From contig JBBRPA010000040.1 of the NCBI GenBank assembly GCA_038228695.1, forward strand, positions 1 to 34,288: a stretch of 34,288 nt of DNA. The letters run 5' to 3'. Both the position numbers and the translations under genes were made by a program. The notes below the pieces were generated by a model. That model made no database searches. It saw only the letters and a list, made by a program, of their open reading frames with translations, and was not told the DNA's origin. The stretch is from DASVRZ01 sp038228695 (GTDB lineage Bacteria; Verrucomicrobiota; Verrucomicrobiia; Chthoniobacterales; DASVRZ01). This document shows positions 24,225 through 31,629 of this stretch, piece by piece (the first letter of the stretch is position 1; every line of letters starts with the position of its first letter).

Positions 24225-26051
24225 TTAGAAGAGGAAGTAGCGCTGGGCCATGGGGAGGACGGTCGCGGGCTCGCAACGGAGTTCGCGTCCGTCAGCTTTT
24301 ACGGTGTAGGTCTCGGGATCAACTTCGATGTGGGGCAGGTAGTCGTTCCAGAGCATGTCGCGTTTGCCAATGGAGCGGGTGTTTTTCACGGCGACGAGGC
24401 GTTTGTTCACTTCCGGGAGGTCGCCCACGTCGAGCGAGGCTTGGCTGACGAAAGTGACGGAGGTGCTGTATTTGGCTTTACCATGGGCGGCAAATTGGGG
24501 GCGGTAGAAGGTGGGTTGCGGGGTGGGGATGGAGGCGTTTGGGTCGCCCATGTTAGCCATGGCGATGAGGCCGCCCTTGAGGATGACTTCGGGTTTGACG
24601 CCGAAGAAGGCGGGTTTCCAGACGACCAGGTCGGCAAGTTTCCCGATCTCGATGGAGCCTACTTCATGGGCGATGCCGGAGGCGACGGCGGGGTTGATGG
24701 TGTATTTCGCGATGTAACGCATTGCCCGAAAATTGTCGGCGGGAAATTTTAACCACGAAGGCACGAAGGCACGAAGATTGGAAAGGGAGAGAGCTTTGTC
24801 AGCAGGATCATTTTCATTCCTCTTCGTGTCTTCGTGCCTTCGTGGTAAATCCTGCGGTGTTAGCTGCCCAAACTGCGTCTTCATCTTGTGCGCGGTCTGC
24901 CAAGTGCGGGTGATGACTTCGCCGATGCGGCCCATCGCTTGGGAGTCGCTGGACATGATGGAAAAGGCGCCGAGGTCTTGCAGGAGGTCTTCGGCTGCGA
25001 TGGTCTCGGGGCGGATGCGCGACTCGGCAAAGGCGACGTCCTCGGGGATTTTTGAGTCGAGGTGATGGCAGACCATGAGCATGTCGAGGTGTTCGTCGAT
25101 GGTGTTGACGGTGAAGGGGCGAGTGGGGTTGGTGGAGGCAGGGAGAACGTTGGGCTCGCCGCAGACGCGGATGATGTCGGGAGCGTGGCCGCCGCCTGCG
25201 CCTTCGCTGTGGAAGGTGTGGATCGTGCGGCCTTTGAAGGCGGCGATGGAGTCTTCGACGAAACCGGACTCGTTGAGGGTGTCGGTGTGGATGGCGACTT
25301 GCACATCGAGTTCGTCGGCGACGCTTAGGCAACAATCGATGGCGGCAGGAGTGGTGCCCCAGTCTTCGTGGAGCTTGAGGCCGATGACGCCAGCGAGGAT
25401 TTGTTCGCGGAGGGGTTCGGGCGTGGAGCAGTTGCCTTTGCCGAGGAAACCGAGATTCATGGGATACTCGTCGGCGGCTTCTAACATCCGGTGGATGTTC
25501 CATTTTCCCGGAGTGCAGGTGGTGGCGTAAGTGCCGTGGGCAGGGCCGGTGCCACCGCCGATCATGGTGGTGATGCCGCTGGCGAGAGCGTGCTCGATTT
25601 GTTGCGGGCAGATGAAGTGAATGTGGGTGTCGATGCCGCCGGCGGTGATGATACAACCTTCTCCAGCGATGACTTCGGTGGCGGCTCCGATGATCATGTT
25701 AGGAGAGATGCCTTGCTGGATGCCGGGGTTTCCGGCGTGGCCGATGCCGGTGATACGTCCGGCTTTGATGCCGATGTCGGCCTTGATGACGCCTTGCACA
25801 GCGTCGAGGATGAGGGCGTTAGTGATGACGAGGTCGAGGCAGTCGGCATCGAGGGCGGTGGAGGATTGGCCCATGCCGTCGCGGATGACTTTACCGCCGC
25901 CAAATTTGACTTCGTCGCCGTAGGCTCCGGCTTCGGCAATGAGGTCGCGTTCGACTTGGATAAAGAGATCGGTGTCGGCGAGGCGGACTTGGTCGCCGAC
26001 GGTGGGGCCGAACATTTCGGCGTATTGGCGTCTAGATAGTTGGAGTGGCAT
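24225..26051 (-). CDS. ureC: Urease catalytic subunit alpha with an in-frame repeat insertion
   Basis: From the ATG at 26051 the protein has 608 residues; the family normally has about 567-573. All catalytic residues are present: DTHIHFICPQQ (nickel His143/145), GLKLHEDWG with the carbamylated Lys226 and His228, His255, His281 in the TFHSEGAGGGHAPD stretch, MVCHHLD (flap His) and SSDSQAMGR with the nickel-binding Asp369. Between residues about 396 and 439, where Klebsiella UreC has about ten residues after QRG, there are 44, encoded by a complete palindrome (24749-24848). The sequence resumes with NFRAMRYIAKYTINPA without frameshift. The insertion follows the last nickel ligand and lies before a conserved helix. 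UreC hydrolyses urea to ammonia and carbamate. Activity is possible but unproven. An upstream GTG/TTG extension to 26081 is element sequence. Confidence 0.95.
   Translation of the reverse strand: MPLQLSRRQYAEMFGPTVGDQVRLADTDLFIQVERDLIAEAGAYGDEVKFGGGKVIRDGMGQSSTALDADCLDLVITNALILDAVQGVIKADIGIKAGRITGIGHAGNPGIQQGISPNMIIGAATEVIAGEGCIITAGGIDTHIHFICPQQIEHALASGITTMIGGGTGPAHGTYATTCTPGKWNIHRMLEAADEYPMNLGFLGKGNCSTPEPLREQILAGVIGLKLHEDWGTTPAAIDCCLSVADELDVQVAIHTDTLNESGFVEDSIAAFKGRTIHTFHSEGAGGGHAPDIIRVCGEPNVLPASTNPTRPFTVNTIDEHLDMLMVCHHLDSKIPEDVAFAESRIRPETIAAEDLLQDLGAFSIMSSDSQAMGRIGEVITRTWQTAHKMKTQFGQLTPQDLPRRHEDTKRNENDPADKALSLSNLRAFVPSWLKFPADNFRAMRYIAKYTINPAVASGIAHEVGSIEIGKLADLVVWKPAFFGVKPEVILKGGLIAMANMGDPNASIPTPQPTFYRPQFAAHGKAKYSTSVTFVSQASLDVGDLPEVNKRLVAVKNTRSIGKRDMLWNDYLPHIEVDPETYTVKADGRELRCEPATVLPMAQRYFLF
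24749..24848. repeat. Palindromic element translated inside ureC
   Basis: The left arm is TTAACCACGAAGGCACG plus two further CACGAAG-type units (24749-24776); the right arm (24822-24846) is CTTCGTGTCTTCGTG followed by CCTTCGTGGT. The 100-bp span is translated from the minus strand as a segment including PRRHEDTKR and LRAFVPSWL. It is of the CGAAG variant on both arms. Confidence 0.92.
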
Positions 26052-26062
26052 GGGAAAAAGGA

Positions 26063-26509
26063 TTAACCACCAAGGCACCAAGACACCAAGGTTTGGAAAG
26101 TGAGATTGCTATGTTTCATAAGGCGAAGCGTTTGATTCCGTCTTTTATGCAAGGGACGTTGAAGTTGATAAGGAAACCGAGGCGATGTTTGGCTAACTTC
26201 AGATAAGTTAGTAGCTGAGCTTTGTGGACTTCCAGCAAGGTTTCAACAGCTTTGATTTCTACTACAATCGTATTGGCAACAACTAAATCCAACCGGAGAC
26301 CAGATTCTAAACTTAATCCCTCGTAAACAATCGGCAGAGAAACTTGTCTCTCGAAGGTTATACCCCTGCGATGCAATTCATGGGCCAGACAAACCTCATA
26401 GACACTCTCCAGCAAGCCCGGTCCCAAAGTAGAATGAACCTTAAAAGCCGAGTCTACGATCTCGCTGGCGGCTCGATCAATACCTTCTTTTCTTGGTGCC
26501 TTGGTGGTT
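26063..26509. repeat. Long form of the palindrome enclosing a GxxExxY gene
   Basis: The left arm (26063-26091) reads TTAACCACCAAGGCACC and continues with CAAGACACCAAGG. The inverted right arm is at 26492-26509 (CTTGGTGCCTTGGTGGTT), one heptamer shorter. The arms are about 400 bp apart and the gene at 26116-26571 lies between and across the right arm. The TTAA end is 11 nt before the ureC ATG. Confidence 0.85.
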
Positions 26510-26571
26510 GCCTGCACAGATATGGAATTAAAATGGGCAGGCTGTCTCGTCTGACTCGGCTGGTGGTTCAT
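26116..26571 (-). CDS. GxxExxY-family protein (PD-(D/E)XK-like)
   Basis: The protein has 151 residues. The family name motif is GLLESVY within GPGLLESVYEVCLAHEL. The later RLDLVVANTIVVEIKAVE has the spacing of a PD-(D/E)XK nuclease centre (Asp, Glu-x-Lys), and LLTYLKLAKHRLGFLINF matches the family's end. It separates ureB from ureC, which are otherwise adjacent in urease operons. The ATG at 26571 overlaps the ureB stop as ATGA. A GTG at 26517 is an alternative start. Residues ATTKAPRKEG are encoded by the right arm of the repeat, so the gene is physically part of the element. Its function is unknown; nuclease activity is predicted from fold only. Confidence 0.88.
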   Translation of the reverse strand: MNHQPSQTRQPAHFNSISVQATTKAPRKEGIDRAASEIVDSAFKVHSTLGPGLLESVYEVCLAHELHRRGITFERQVSLPIVYEGLSLESGLRLDLVVANTIVVEIKAVETLLEVHKAQLLTYLKLAKHRLGFLINFNVPCIKDGIKRFAL

Positions 26572-26879
26572 TCCAAAGACCCATTGATTTTGGCGTTGAG
26601 GCCGTAGACTTCGCGGGTGCCAGCTAGGGCGACTAACTCGACTTCGCGGGTGTCGCCCGGCTCGAAACGGACGGCGGTGCCAGCGGGGATATTGAGGCGG
26701 AAGCCACGGGCGGCTGAACGGTCGAAGGTTAGCGCGGAGTTGGTTTCGTAGAAATGATAGTGACTCCCGACTTGGATGGGCCGATCGCCGGTGTTGGAAA
26801 CAGTTAAAAGTTGCGTGGTTAATCCCACGTTGGCAAGAATGTTAGGAGCGGTGGCAATGATAATTTCTCCGGGAATCAT
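26568..26879 (-). CDS. ureB: Urease beta subunit
   Basis: The protein has 103 residues, the standard size of separate UreB. Diagnostic segments are MIPGEIIIA, VSNTGDRPIQVGSHYHFYE with NSALTFDR, GFRLNIPAGTAVRFEPGD and VYGLNAKINGSLE. It packs against UreC in the (UreABC)3 enzyme and does not carry nickel. Its ATG is 1 bp after the ureA stop, and its TGA overlaps the start of the GxxExxY gene. Separate ureA, ureB and ureC genes are the usual bacterial arrangement. Confidence 0.95.
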   Translation of the reverse strand: MIPGEIIIATAPNILANVGLTTQLLTVSNTGDRPIQVGSHYHFYETNSALTFDRSAARGFRLNIPAGTAVRFEPGDTREVELVALAGTREVYGLNAKINGSLE

Positions 26880-26880
26880 G

Positions 26881-27183
26881 TTAGCGAATAGGGTTGTGGA
26901 CGGTGACTAACTTGGTGCCGTCGGGAAAAGTGGCTTCGGCTTGCACGTCGTGGATCATTTCGGGGACGCCTTCCATGACGTCGGCGCGCTTCAAAATCGT
27001 CGTGCCGTAGCTCATCAGTTCGGCGACGGATTTGCCATCGCGGGCACCTTCGAGAATTTCGTAGGTGATGATGGCGACGGACTCGGGGTAGTTGAGTTTG
27101 ACCCCGCGAGCCTGACGGCGGCGGGCGAGGTCAGCGGCGACGACGATTAAGAGTTTTTCCTGTTCGCGTGGCGAGAGATGCAT
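26881..27183 (-). CDS. ureA: Urease gamma subunit
   Basis: The protein has 100 residues, normal for UreA. It begins MHLSPREQEKLLIVVAADL, then has ARRRQARGVKLNYPESVAIIT, DGKSVAELMSYG, and ends with the family's EATFPDGTKLVTVHNPIR. It is the first urease gene, 48 bp after the tyrS stop on the same strand. In those 48 bp a half palindrome takes up most of the space and I see no promoter, so transcription may come from tyrS. Confidence 0.96.
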   Translation of the reverse strand: MHLSPREQEKLLIVVAADLARRRQARGVKLNYPESVAIITYEILEGARDGKSVAELMSYGTTILKRADVMEGVPEMIHDVQAEATFPDGTKLVTVHNPIR

Positions 27184-27194
27184 ACGCAGACGTT

Positions 27195-27223
27195 TTAACC
27201 ACGAAGACGCGGAGACGCGAAGG
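27195..27223. repeat. Half palindrome (one arm) upstream of ureA
   Basis: TTAACCACGAAGACGCGG followed by AGACGCGAAGG is a diverged left arm of the element; no inverted partner follows because tyrS begins directly behind it. TTAA ends 11 nt before the ureA ATG. Confidence 0.75.
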
Positions 27224-27231
27224 AAAAAATG

Positions 27232-28410
27232 CTAGCCGATGCGGATGGCGCGGGTTTTATCTAACTTGAGGACTTGGCCCGCTGTGAGGCTGATCGGGGC
27301 TTTGAGATAGGTAATTTTTTCACCTGCGAGTTGCACGCTGCCGCCTTCAATCAAGCGGCGGGCATCGCTCTTTGATTTGGTGATCTGGAAACCGCGTTCG
27401 TAAGCTACCACCACAATGTTAATAATGTCCGTCCCAACATCGGAGAGATCGAGAACGGGTAGAGTATCGCTGTCTTCCAATTTGCGCGCACTGAAGCGCG
27501 TGTTGAAATCGGCTAGCGCGTGCTCAGCATCGACTGGGGAGTGGAAGCGCTCGACCAAACGTTTGGCGAGCCCTTTCTTCGCGTCCATCGGGTGCATCGC
27601 AGGGTCGAGTTTCTCGTGGAATAGCAGTTCGTAGTAACGCGCCATCAACTCGTCGGACACGCTCATGATTTTCCCAAACATCGTCACCGGATATTCGCTC
27701 ACACCAACGTAGTTGTTTAGGCTTTTGCTCATTTTTTGCACGCCGTCGAGCCCTTCGAGAATCGGCACGAGCACCGCGACCTGTTGCGGGAGGTTTTCCT
27801 CTTTTTGCAGGTCGCGCCCGACGAGGATGTTGAAGAGTTGATCAGTGCCGCCGATTTCGACATCGGCGCGAATCATTACCGAATCCCAGCCTTGCATGAT
27901 GGGGTATTGAATTTCGTGAGCGCGGACCGGTTGGTCCTTTTGCATGCGCTCTTTGAAATCCTCGCGCTGGAGCATTTGTTGCAACGTCACCCGACTATTC
28001 AGTTTGATTACTTCCTGAAAGGTCATCAGTTCAAACCATTCTCCGTTAAAGACGGTCTTCGTCCGGTCGGGATCAAGGATTTTGAAGGCTTGCTCGGTGT
28101 AAGTGCGCGCGTTGGCCATGACTTCGTCGTGGGTCAGCTGCGGGCGAGTCGAGGAGCGGCCTGTGGGGTCTCCAATCATGGAGGTGAAATCGCCAATGAT
28201 CAGAATAGCTTCGTGGCCGAGATCTTGAAACTGGCGCAGTTTTGAAAGCGGCACGGTGTGACCGAGATGAATATCCGGAGCGGTGGGATCGACCCCTAAC
28301 TTGATCCGCAGCGGCTTTCCAGTGCGCAGTTTTTTGAGCAACTCCTCCTCGGAAATAATTCGAGCGGAGCCGATGCGGAGTTGGGCAAGTTGTTCTTCGG
28401 GCGTGAGCAT
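27232..28410 (-). CDS. tyrS: Tyrosyl-tRNA synthetase
   Basis: The protein has 392 residues from the ATG at 28410. HLGH (of DIHLGHTVPLSKL) is the HIGH motif, KMSKS is intact in GVQKMSKSLNNYVG, and the C-terminus from about residue 330 is an S4 RNA-binding domain ending AGQVLKLDKTRAIRIG. The GWDSVMIRADVEIGGTDQLFN segment is the tyrosine pocket of the TyrZ-like type that has a shorter anticodon domain. It charges tRNA-Tyr in the cytoplasm. A longer frame reaches 28449 but has no ATG before 28410. A minus-strand promoter candidate lies at 28452-28480. Confidence 0.95.
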   Translation of the reverse strand: MLTPEEQLAQLRIGSARIISEEELLKKLRTGKPLRIKLGVDPTAPDIHLGHTVPLSKLRQFQDLGHEAILIIGDFTSMIGDPTGRSSTRPQLTHDEVMANARTYTEQAFKILDPDRTKTVFNGEWFELMTFQEVIKLNSRVTLQQMLQREDFKERMQKDQPVRAHEIQYPIMQGWDSVMIRADVEIGGTDQLFNILVGRDLQKEENLPQQVAVLVPILEGLDGVQKMSKSLNNYVGVSEYPVTMFGKIMSVSDELMARYYELLFHEKLDPAMHPMDAKKGLAKRLVERFHSPVDAEHALADFNTRFSARKLEDSDTLPVLDLSDVGTDIINIVVVAYERGFQITKSKSDARRLIEGGSVQLAGEKITYLKAPISLTAGQVLKLDKTRAIRIG

Positions 28411-28451
28411 GGGAAGGCAATTTGACCGTAGTCCGGGTTTGATTTCCACAG

Positions 28452-28480
28452 ATATTTTTGGTGGACAAATTCCGCGTCAA
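28452..28480 (-). promoter_or_regulatory. Candidate promoter of tyrS
   Basis: On the minus strand TTGACG (28480-28475) and AAATAT (28457-28452) are 17 bp apart, with about 40 bp of leader before the tyrS ATG. It may also serve the urease genes behind tyrS. Confidence 0.4.
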
Positions 28481-28501
28481 ATTGGCAGGGACACGCTCAG
28501 C

Positions 28502-29512
28502 TCAAACGTATTTACCGATCGCCGCATCGCCGTCCTGATAGCTCATCCATTTCCGATAGGGCTGGTAATTGTTAGAGCTCGTCGCGACCTCGCAACGTTT
28601 CTCGAGAGCAACCAGTTCCTCGGCGCTCATTGCGGAAAAAGCAGAAGCCAGCGCGGCGTTTTCCTTGAGCTGCGCGGCATTGACCACGCCGGTGACTACG
28701 GTGGCCACGGGATGCGTGAGTGCGTAAGTAAGGCCCTCGCGAATTGTGAAAACTTTGTCGTTCACCGGCTTCGCGTTGCCACCGAGAGTTTTCATGGCCA
28801 GTGGAGCGATTTTTTGTCTGAGCAATTCCGGCAGCACTTTTCTAACAAACGCGTTCGAGTTCGCCTCGATGGCCGAGATCGGCAACTGGCAGGAATCAAA
28901 AGGAAATTTTGGCTCGAGCATCGCCAGATGAACGTCGGGATCGGTGTGCCCCGTGAAACCAGTGAATCGCACCTTGCCCTGCTTCTTCGCCTCCTCGAGG
29001 GCTTCCATCACCCCGCCTGGAGCGTAGGCTCGCTTCACTTGCTCCAGTGAGGCGACGGCGTGAACTTGCCAGAGATCAAGGTGATCGGTTTTCAGTCGCG
29101 TGAGTGATTCCTCGAGCATCTGCATCGCCTCCTTGCGCCCGCCCTTGTCGTGGGTGCAAACTTTTGTCATCAGAAAAACTTGGTCGCGCTTTCCCTGCAT
29201 GCATTTGCCCATCAAGAACTCCGACGCACCGTCGTGGTAATGCCAAGCATTGTCGAAAAAATCTACCCCAAGATCTAACGCCGTATCCACCATGCGCTGA
29301 GCTTCTTCGTCGCTAGCCAGGCGCAAGGCATGACCACCTAGGCAAAGTGAGGAAACCGTGATGTCATTGCGGCCGAACTTACGGCGAGGGACCTGACCGG
29401 GTGATTTTTCGGCGGCCAGCAACGCGGGAGCTAGCGACATGCCCGCAGTGAGGAGGGCTAGCTTTTTCAGGAATGTCCTGCGTTCCTCTACGTCGATGTC
29501 GAGATGATTCAT
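28502..29512 (-). CDS. Aldo/keto reductase with Tat-type signal
   Basis: The protein has 336 residues from the ATG at 29512. Residues 11-33 (ERRTFLKKLALLTAGMSLAP) resemble a twin-arginine signal, followed by the AKR barrel: VSSLCLGGHAL, DFFDNAWHYHDG with the catalytic Asp and Tyr, LMTKVC with Lys, and DLWQVHAV with His. It therefore probably works outside the cytoplasm, which is unusual for an NADPH enzyme; a folded cofactor-loaded protein could be exported by Tat. The frame is open further upstream to 29602 in all-basic sequence; the ATG fits best. The substrate is unknown. Confidence 0.85.
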   Translation of the reverse strand: MNHLDIDVEERRTFLKKLALLTAGMSLAPALLAAEKSPGQVPRRKFGRNDITVSSLCLGGHALRLASDEEAQRMVDTALDLGVDFFDNAWHYHDGASEFLMGKCMQGKRDQVFLMTKVCTHDKGGRKEAMQMLEESLTRLKTDHLDLWQVHAVASLEQVKRAYAPGGVMEALEEAKKQGKVRFTGFTGHTDPDVHLAMLEPKFPFDSCQLPISAIEANSNAFVRKVLPELLRQKIAPLAMKTLGGNAKPVNDKVFTIREGLTYALTHPVATVVTGVVNAAQLKENAALASAFSAMSAEELVALEKRCEVATSSNNYQPYRKWMSYQDGDAAIGKYV

Positions 29513-29573
29513 GGAAAAACGGTGAGTCCGTTTCTGGCAGCGGTCAACCCGATTTCTACGCTGAAAAAGCCCG

Positions 29574-30329
29574 TTACCTCGCGTGCGGCAGATGCGGAGC
29601 ATGGCATTCGCTCAGCATATCCTTAAAGTCGCCGCCCGCGATGCGGATGTCGGCAAAGAGAACCACGAACTGGTAGGTCGCGAGGAAAAAGGAGACGTAA
29701 AATGAGAACGGGGCGCGGGCGAGCCACCTAAATCCAATACCGGAAACCCACGCACGCAGGGCCGGGCGATTCAGCAAAATGACGGCCAGCCATCCGAGGA
29801 GCCCGCCAGCAAGGAGATCGGTCGGAGCGTGGAATCCCAAGTAAATGCGCGGCAGGATAATGAAGATGAAGGTGTAAAGAAGTGCCATCCAGCCGGCGCG
29901 GCGCGAGATAAGAAAACAGGTCGTAGTCATTCCCAAAAAGAGCGCGGCATGATCGCTCGGGAACGAACTCCATTTGTCCAGATCGAGCGAATCTGCTGCG
30001 CCGCTCACTGACTCGGACACAGAACCGGCGGGCGGCAGAAGATGAAGGCTGGTGACCGTGAAGGGGCGGTCGCGGTGCGGTAGCGCGATCGCGAGGGAAC
30101 GCGCCGCCAGCAGAGCGAGAGCGCAGCCCACGAGGGAGGCGAGAATCACCTCGCGGCGGCGCTGTTGGTCGGGGGAATCGACCAACCACCAAGCCCAGAA
30201 CGCGGCCAGAAACACCCCACCCTTGAGGAGATTAGCCCCGGTGACGAAATCCATCAGATAATCGAAGGCGATCGATTTTTGGGAAAACTGGTTAAAAAAA
30301 TGCAGGATGCTGGCGTCAAAGGAGTTCAC
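29574..30329 (-). CDS. PAP2-family membrane phosphatase
   Basis: The protein has 251 residues with about six hydrophobic helices. The three PAP2 motifs are present: ALPHRDRPF (K/H-x6-RP-like), SFPSDHA (PSGH-like with Asp in place of Gly), and RIYLGFHAPTDLLAG (SRxxxxxHxxxD-like). These enzymes remove phosphate from lipid phosphates such as undecaprenyl pyrophosphate or phosphatidate at the membrane. Its last codons lie in the region upstream of the aldo/keto reductase gene, with the same orientation; its stop is 62 bp before that gene's ATG. The substrate is not known. Confidence 0.85.
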   Translation of the reverse strand: MNSFDASILHFFNQFSQKSIAFDYLMDFVTGANLLKGGVFLAAFWAWWLVDSPDQQRRREVILASLVGCALALLAARSLAIALPHRDRPFTVTSLHLLPPAGSVSESVSGAADSLDLDKWSSFPSDHAALFLGMTTTCFLISRRAGWMALLYTFIFIILPRIYLGFHAPTDLLAGGLLGWLAVILLNRPALRAWVSGIGFRWLARAPFSFYVSFFLATYQFVVLFADIRIAGGDFKDMLSECHAPHLPHAR

Positions 30330-30619
30330 AATAGTCGGGTAAATCTAATCTTGTTGTTGCACATTTCGGGCCAGAAAAGCAACGGAGGGCGGATAATTTA
30401 TTTCGCAACCGTAAAAAGCTGCCCACAGTTAGCTGATGCCGCCCGTTTCATGGCGGTCGCGAGTCGGCAACGAGTCGTCTTTTCAGCTTGTTTACGAGTG
30501 AATTCGACCACCATAGGGCTGAATGGGAAACGAGACCTCCCAGAATTCCGTCTTCTGCAAGGCCGCTGATTTTCTCCGTGCCGTTCCCCTGCGACTGTGA
30601 CACTTTTGCCGCCATTCCA

Positions 30620-31555
30620 ATGATTCGCACCGCTTTCGTCCTGGGCGCCGGCCTCGGCACCCGCCTTCGGCCTCTTACCGACCTCCTGCCTAAGCCGCTC
30701 ATCCCCATCTTCCACAAGCCGCTGATCACTTTTGCCTTCGATCATCTACTCGCCAACCAGTTCGACCAGTTCATCGTTAACACCCACCATCTCCCGCAGT
30801 GTTTCGACGAGGAGTTTCCCGATTACCGCTACCGTGGGCAGGAAATCGTCTTTCGCCACGAACCGCACCGGCTCGAGACGGGCGGTGGCATTAAAAACAT
30901 CGAGGACCTCGTCCATGGCGAACCCCTTCTCGTTTATAACGGTGACATTCTAGCCGACCTGCCTATCGAGCAGGCCATCGCCGCGCATCAACGCAGCGGG
31001 CGCCTCGTCACCATGGTCCTCCGTAGCAGCGGCGGTCCGCTCCAAGTTGCGATTGATCCGACGGACGGTGCCGTCCTCGATATCGGCCAGCGCGTCACCC
31101 CGCTCGAAGGGGGCCAGCGATTTCTCTTCACCGGCATCTATATCCTCGAAGCGGAAATATTCTCCCACATCCCGCCGGGCGAATCCCTCTCCATCATCCC
31201 CGTTCTCTGCGATCTCATTCGCGATCAACCGGGCAGCATCGGCGGCGCGGTCCTCGATTCCGGCCACTGGTGGGATCTCGGGAGTCCCACGCAATACCTC
31301 GCCGTCCACCGTCATTTCTACGACCTCTACCTTGAGGCCGAAAATCCGTCGCAACTCGACTGGCCCATGCCCATTCACCCTTCTGCCCGAATCGGCGACG
31401 TCGCGCTCGAAGGCATGGTCAGCATTGGCCCGAACGTCCAACTCTCCCGCGGCAGCAGCCTGAAGGACGTCATCGTCTGGTCCGGTTGCAAATTTTCCAC
31501 CCCGGTCCACTACTCGAACGGGATTCTCACGCCCGCCGGCTTCCTTCCGGCTTGA
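30620..31555 (+). CDS. Sugar-1-phosphate nucleotidyltransferase
   Basis: From the ATG at 30620 the protein has 311 residues. AFVLGAGLGTRLRPLTDLLP with the following KPL is the nucleotide-binding loop. The catalytic domain continues with HEPHRLETGGGIKN, VYNGDILADLP and GIYILEAEIF. The last 60 residues have hexapeptide-like spacing (IHPSARIGDVALEGMVSIG), a short left-handed helix. Members make NDP-sugars (MurNAc-1-P uridylyltransferase MurU, mannose-1-P guanylyltransferase) for the envelope. It is close to MurU in size, but the tail makes the assignment uncertain. A 290-bp region upstream holds no gene I can support. Confidence 0.85.
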   Translation: MIRTAFVLGAGLGTRLRPLTDLLPKPLIPIFHKPLITFAFDHLLANQFDQFIVNTHHLPQCFDEEFPDYRYRGQEIVFRHEPHRLETGGGIKNIEDLVHGEPLLVYNGDILADLPIEQAIAAHQRSGRLVTMVLRSSGGPLQVAIDPTDGAVLDIGQRVTPLEGGQRFLFTGIYILEAEIFSHIPPGESLSIIPVLCDLIRDQPGSIGGAVLDSGHWWDLGSPTQYLAVHRHFYDLYLEAENPSQLDWPMPIHPSARIGDVALEGMVSIGPNVQLSRGSSLKDVIVWSGCKFSTPVHYSNGILTPAGFLPA

Positions 31556-31629
31556 GCGTTGGCCAAGACAATCATCCGCCACCAAATTCCGCTTGCTTTA
31601 CCTATCGATTAGTAGATTGTTGGAGCGTT

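Noticed and set aside
20600..27200. A CRISPR array from the repeated CACCAAG units
   Set aside because: The units are short, form inverted arms around single loops, are scattered between genes and have no regular spacers or cas genes.
30330..30619. Small gene or RNA in the gap before the nucleotidyltransferase
   Set aside because: No stable structure, no convincing frame with a start signal, and the frames present are antisense or upstream extensions.
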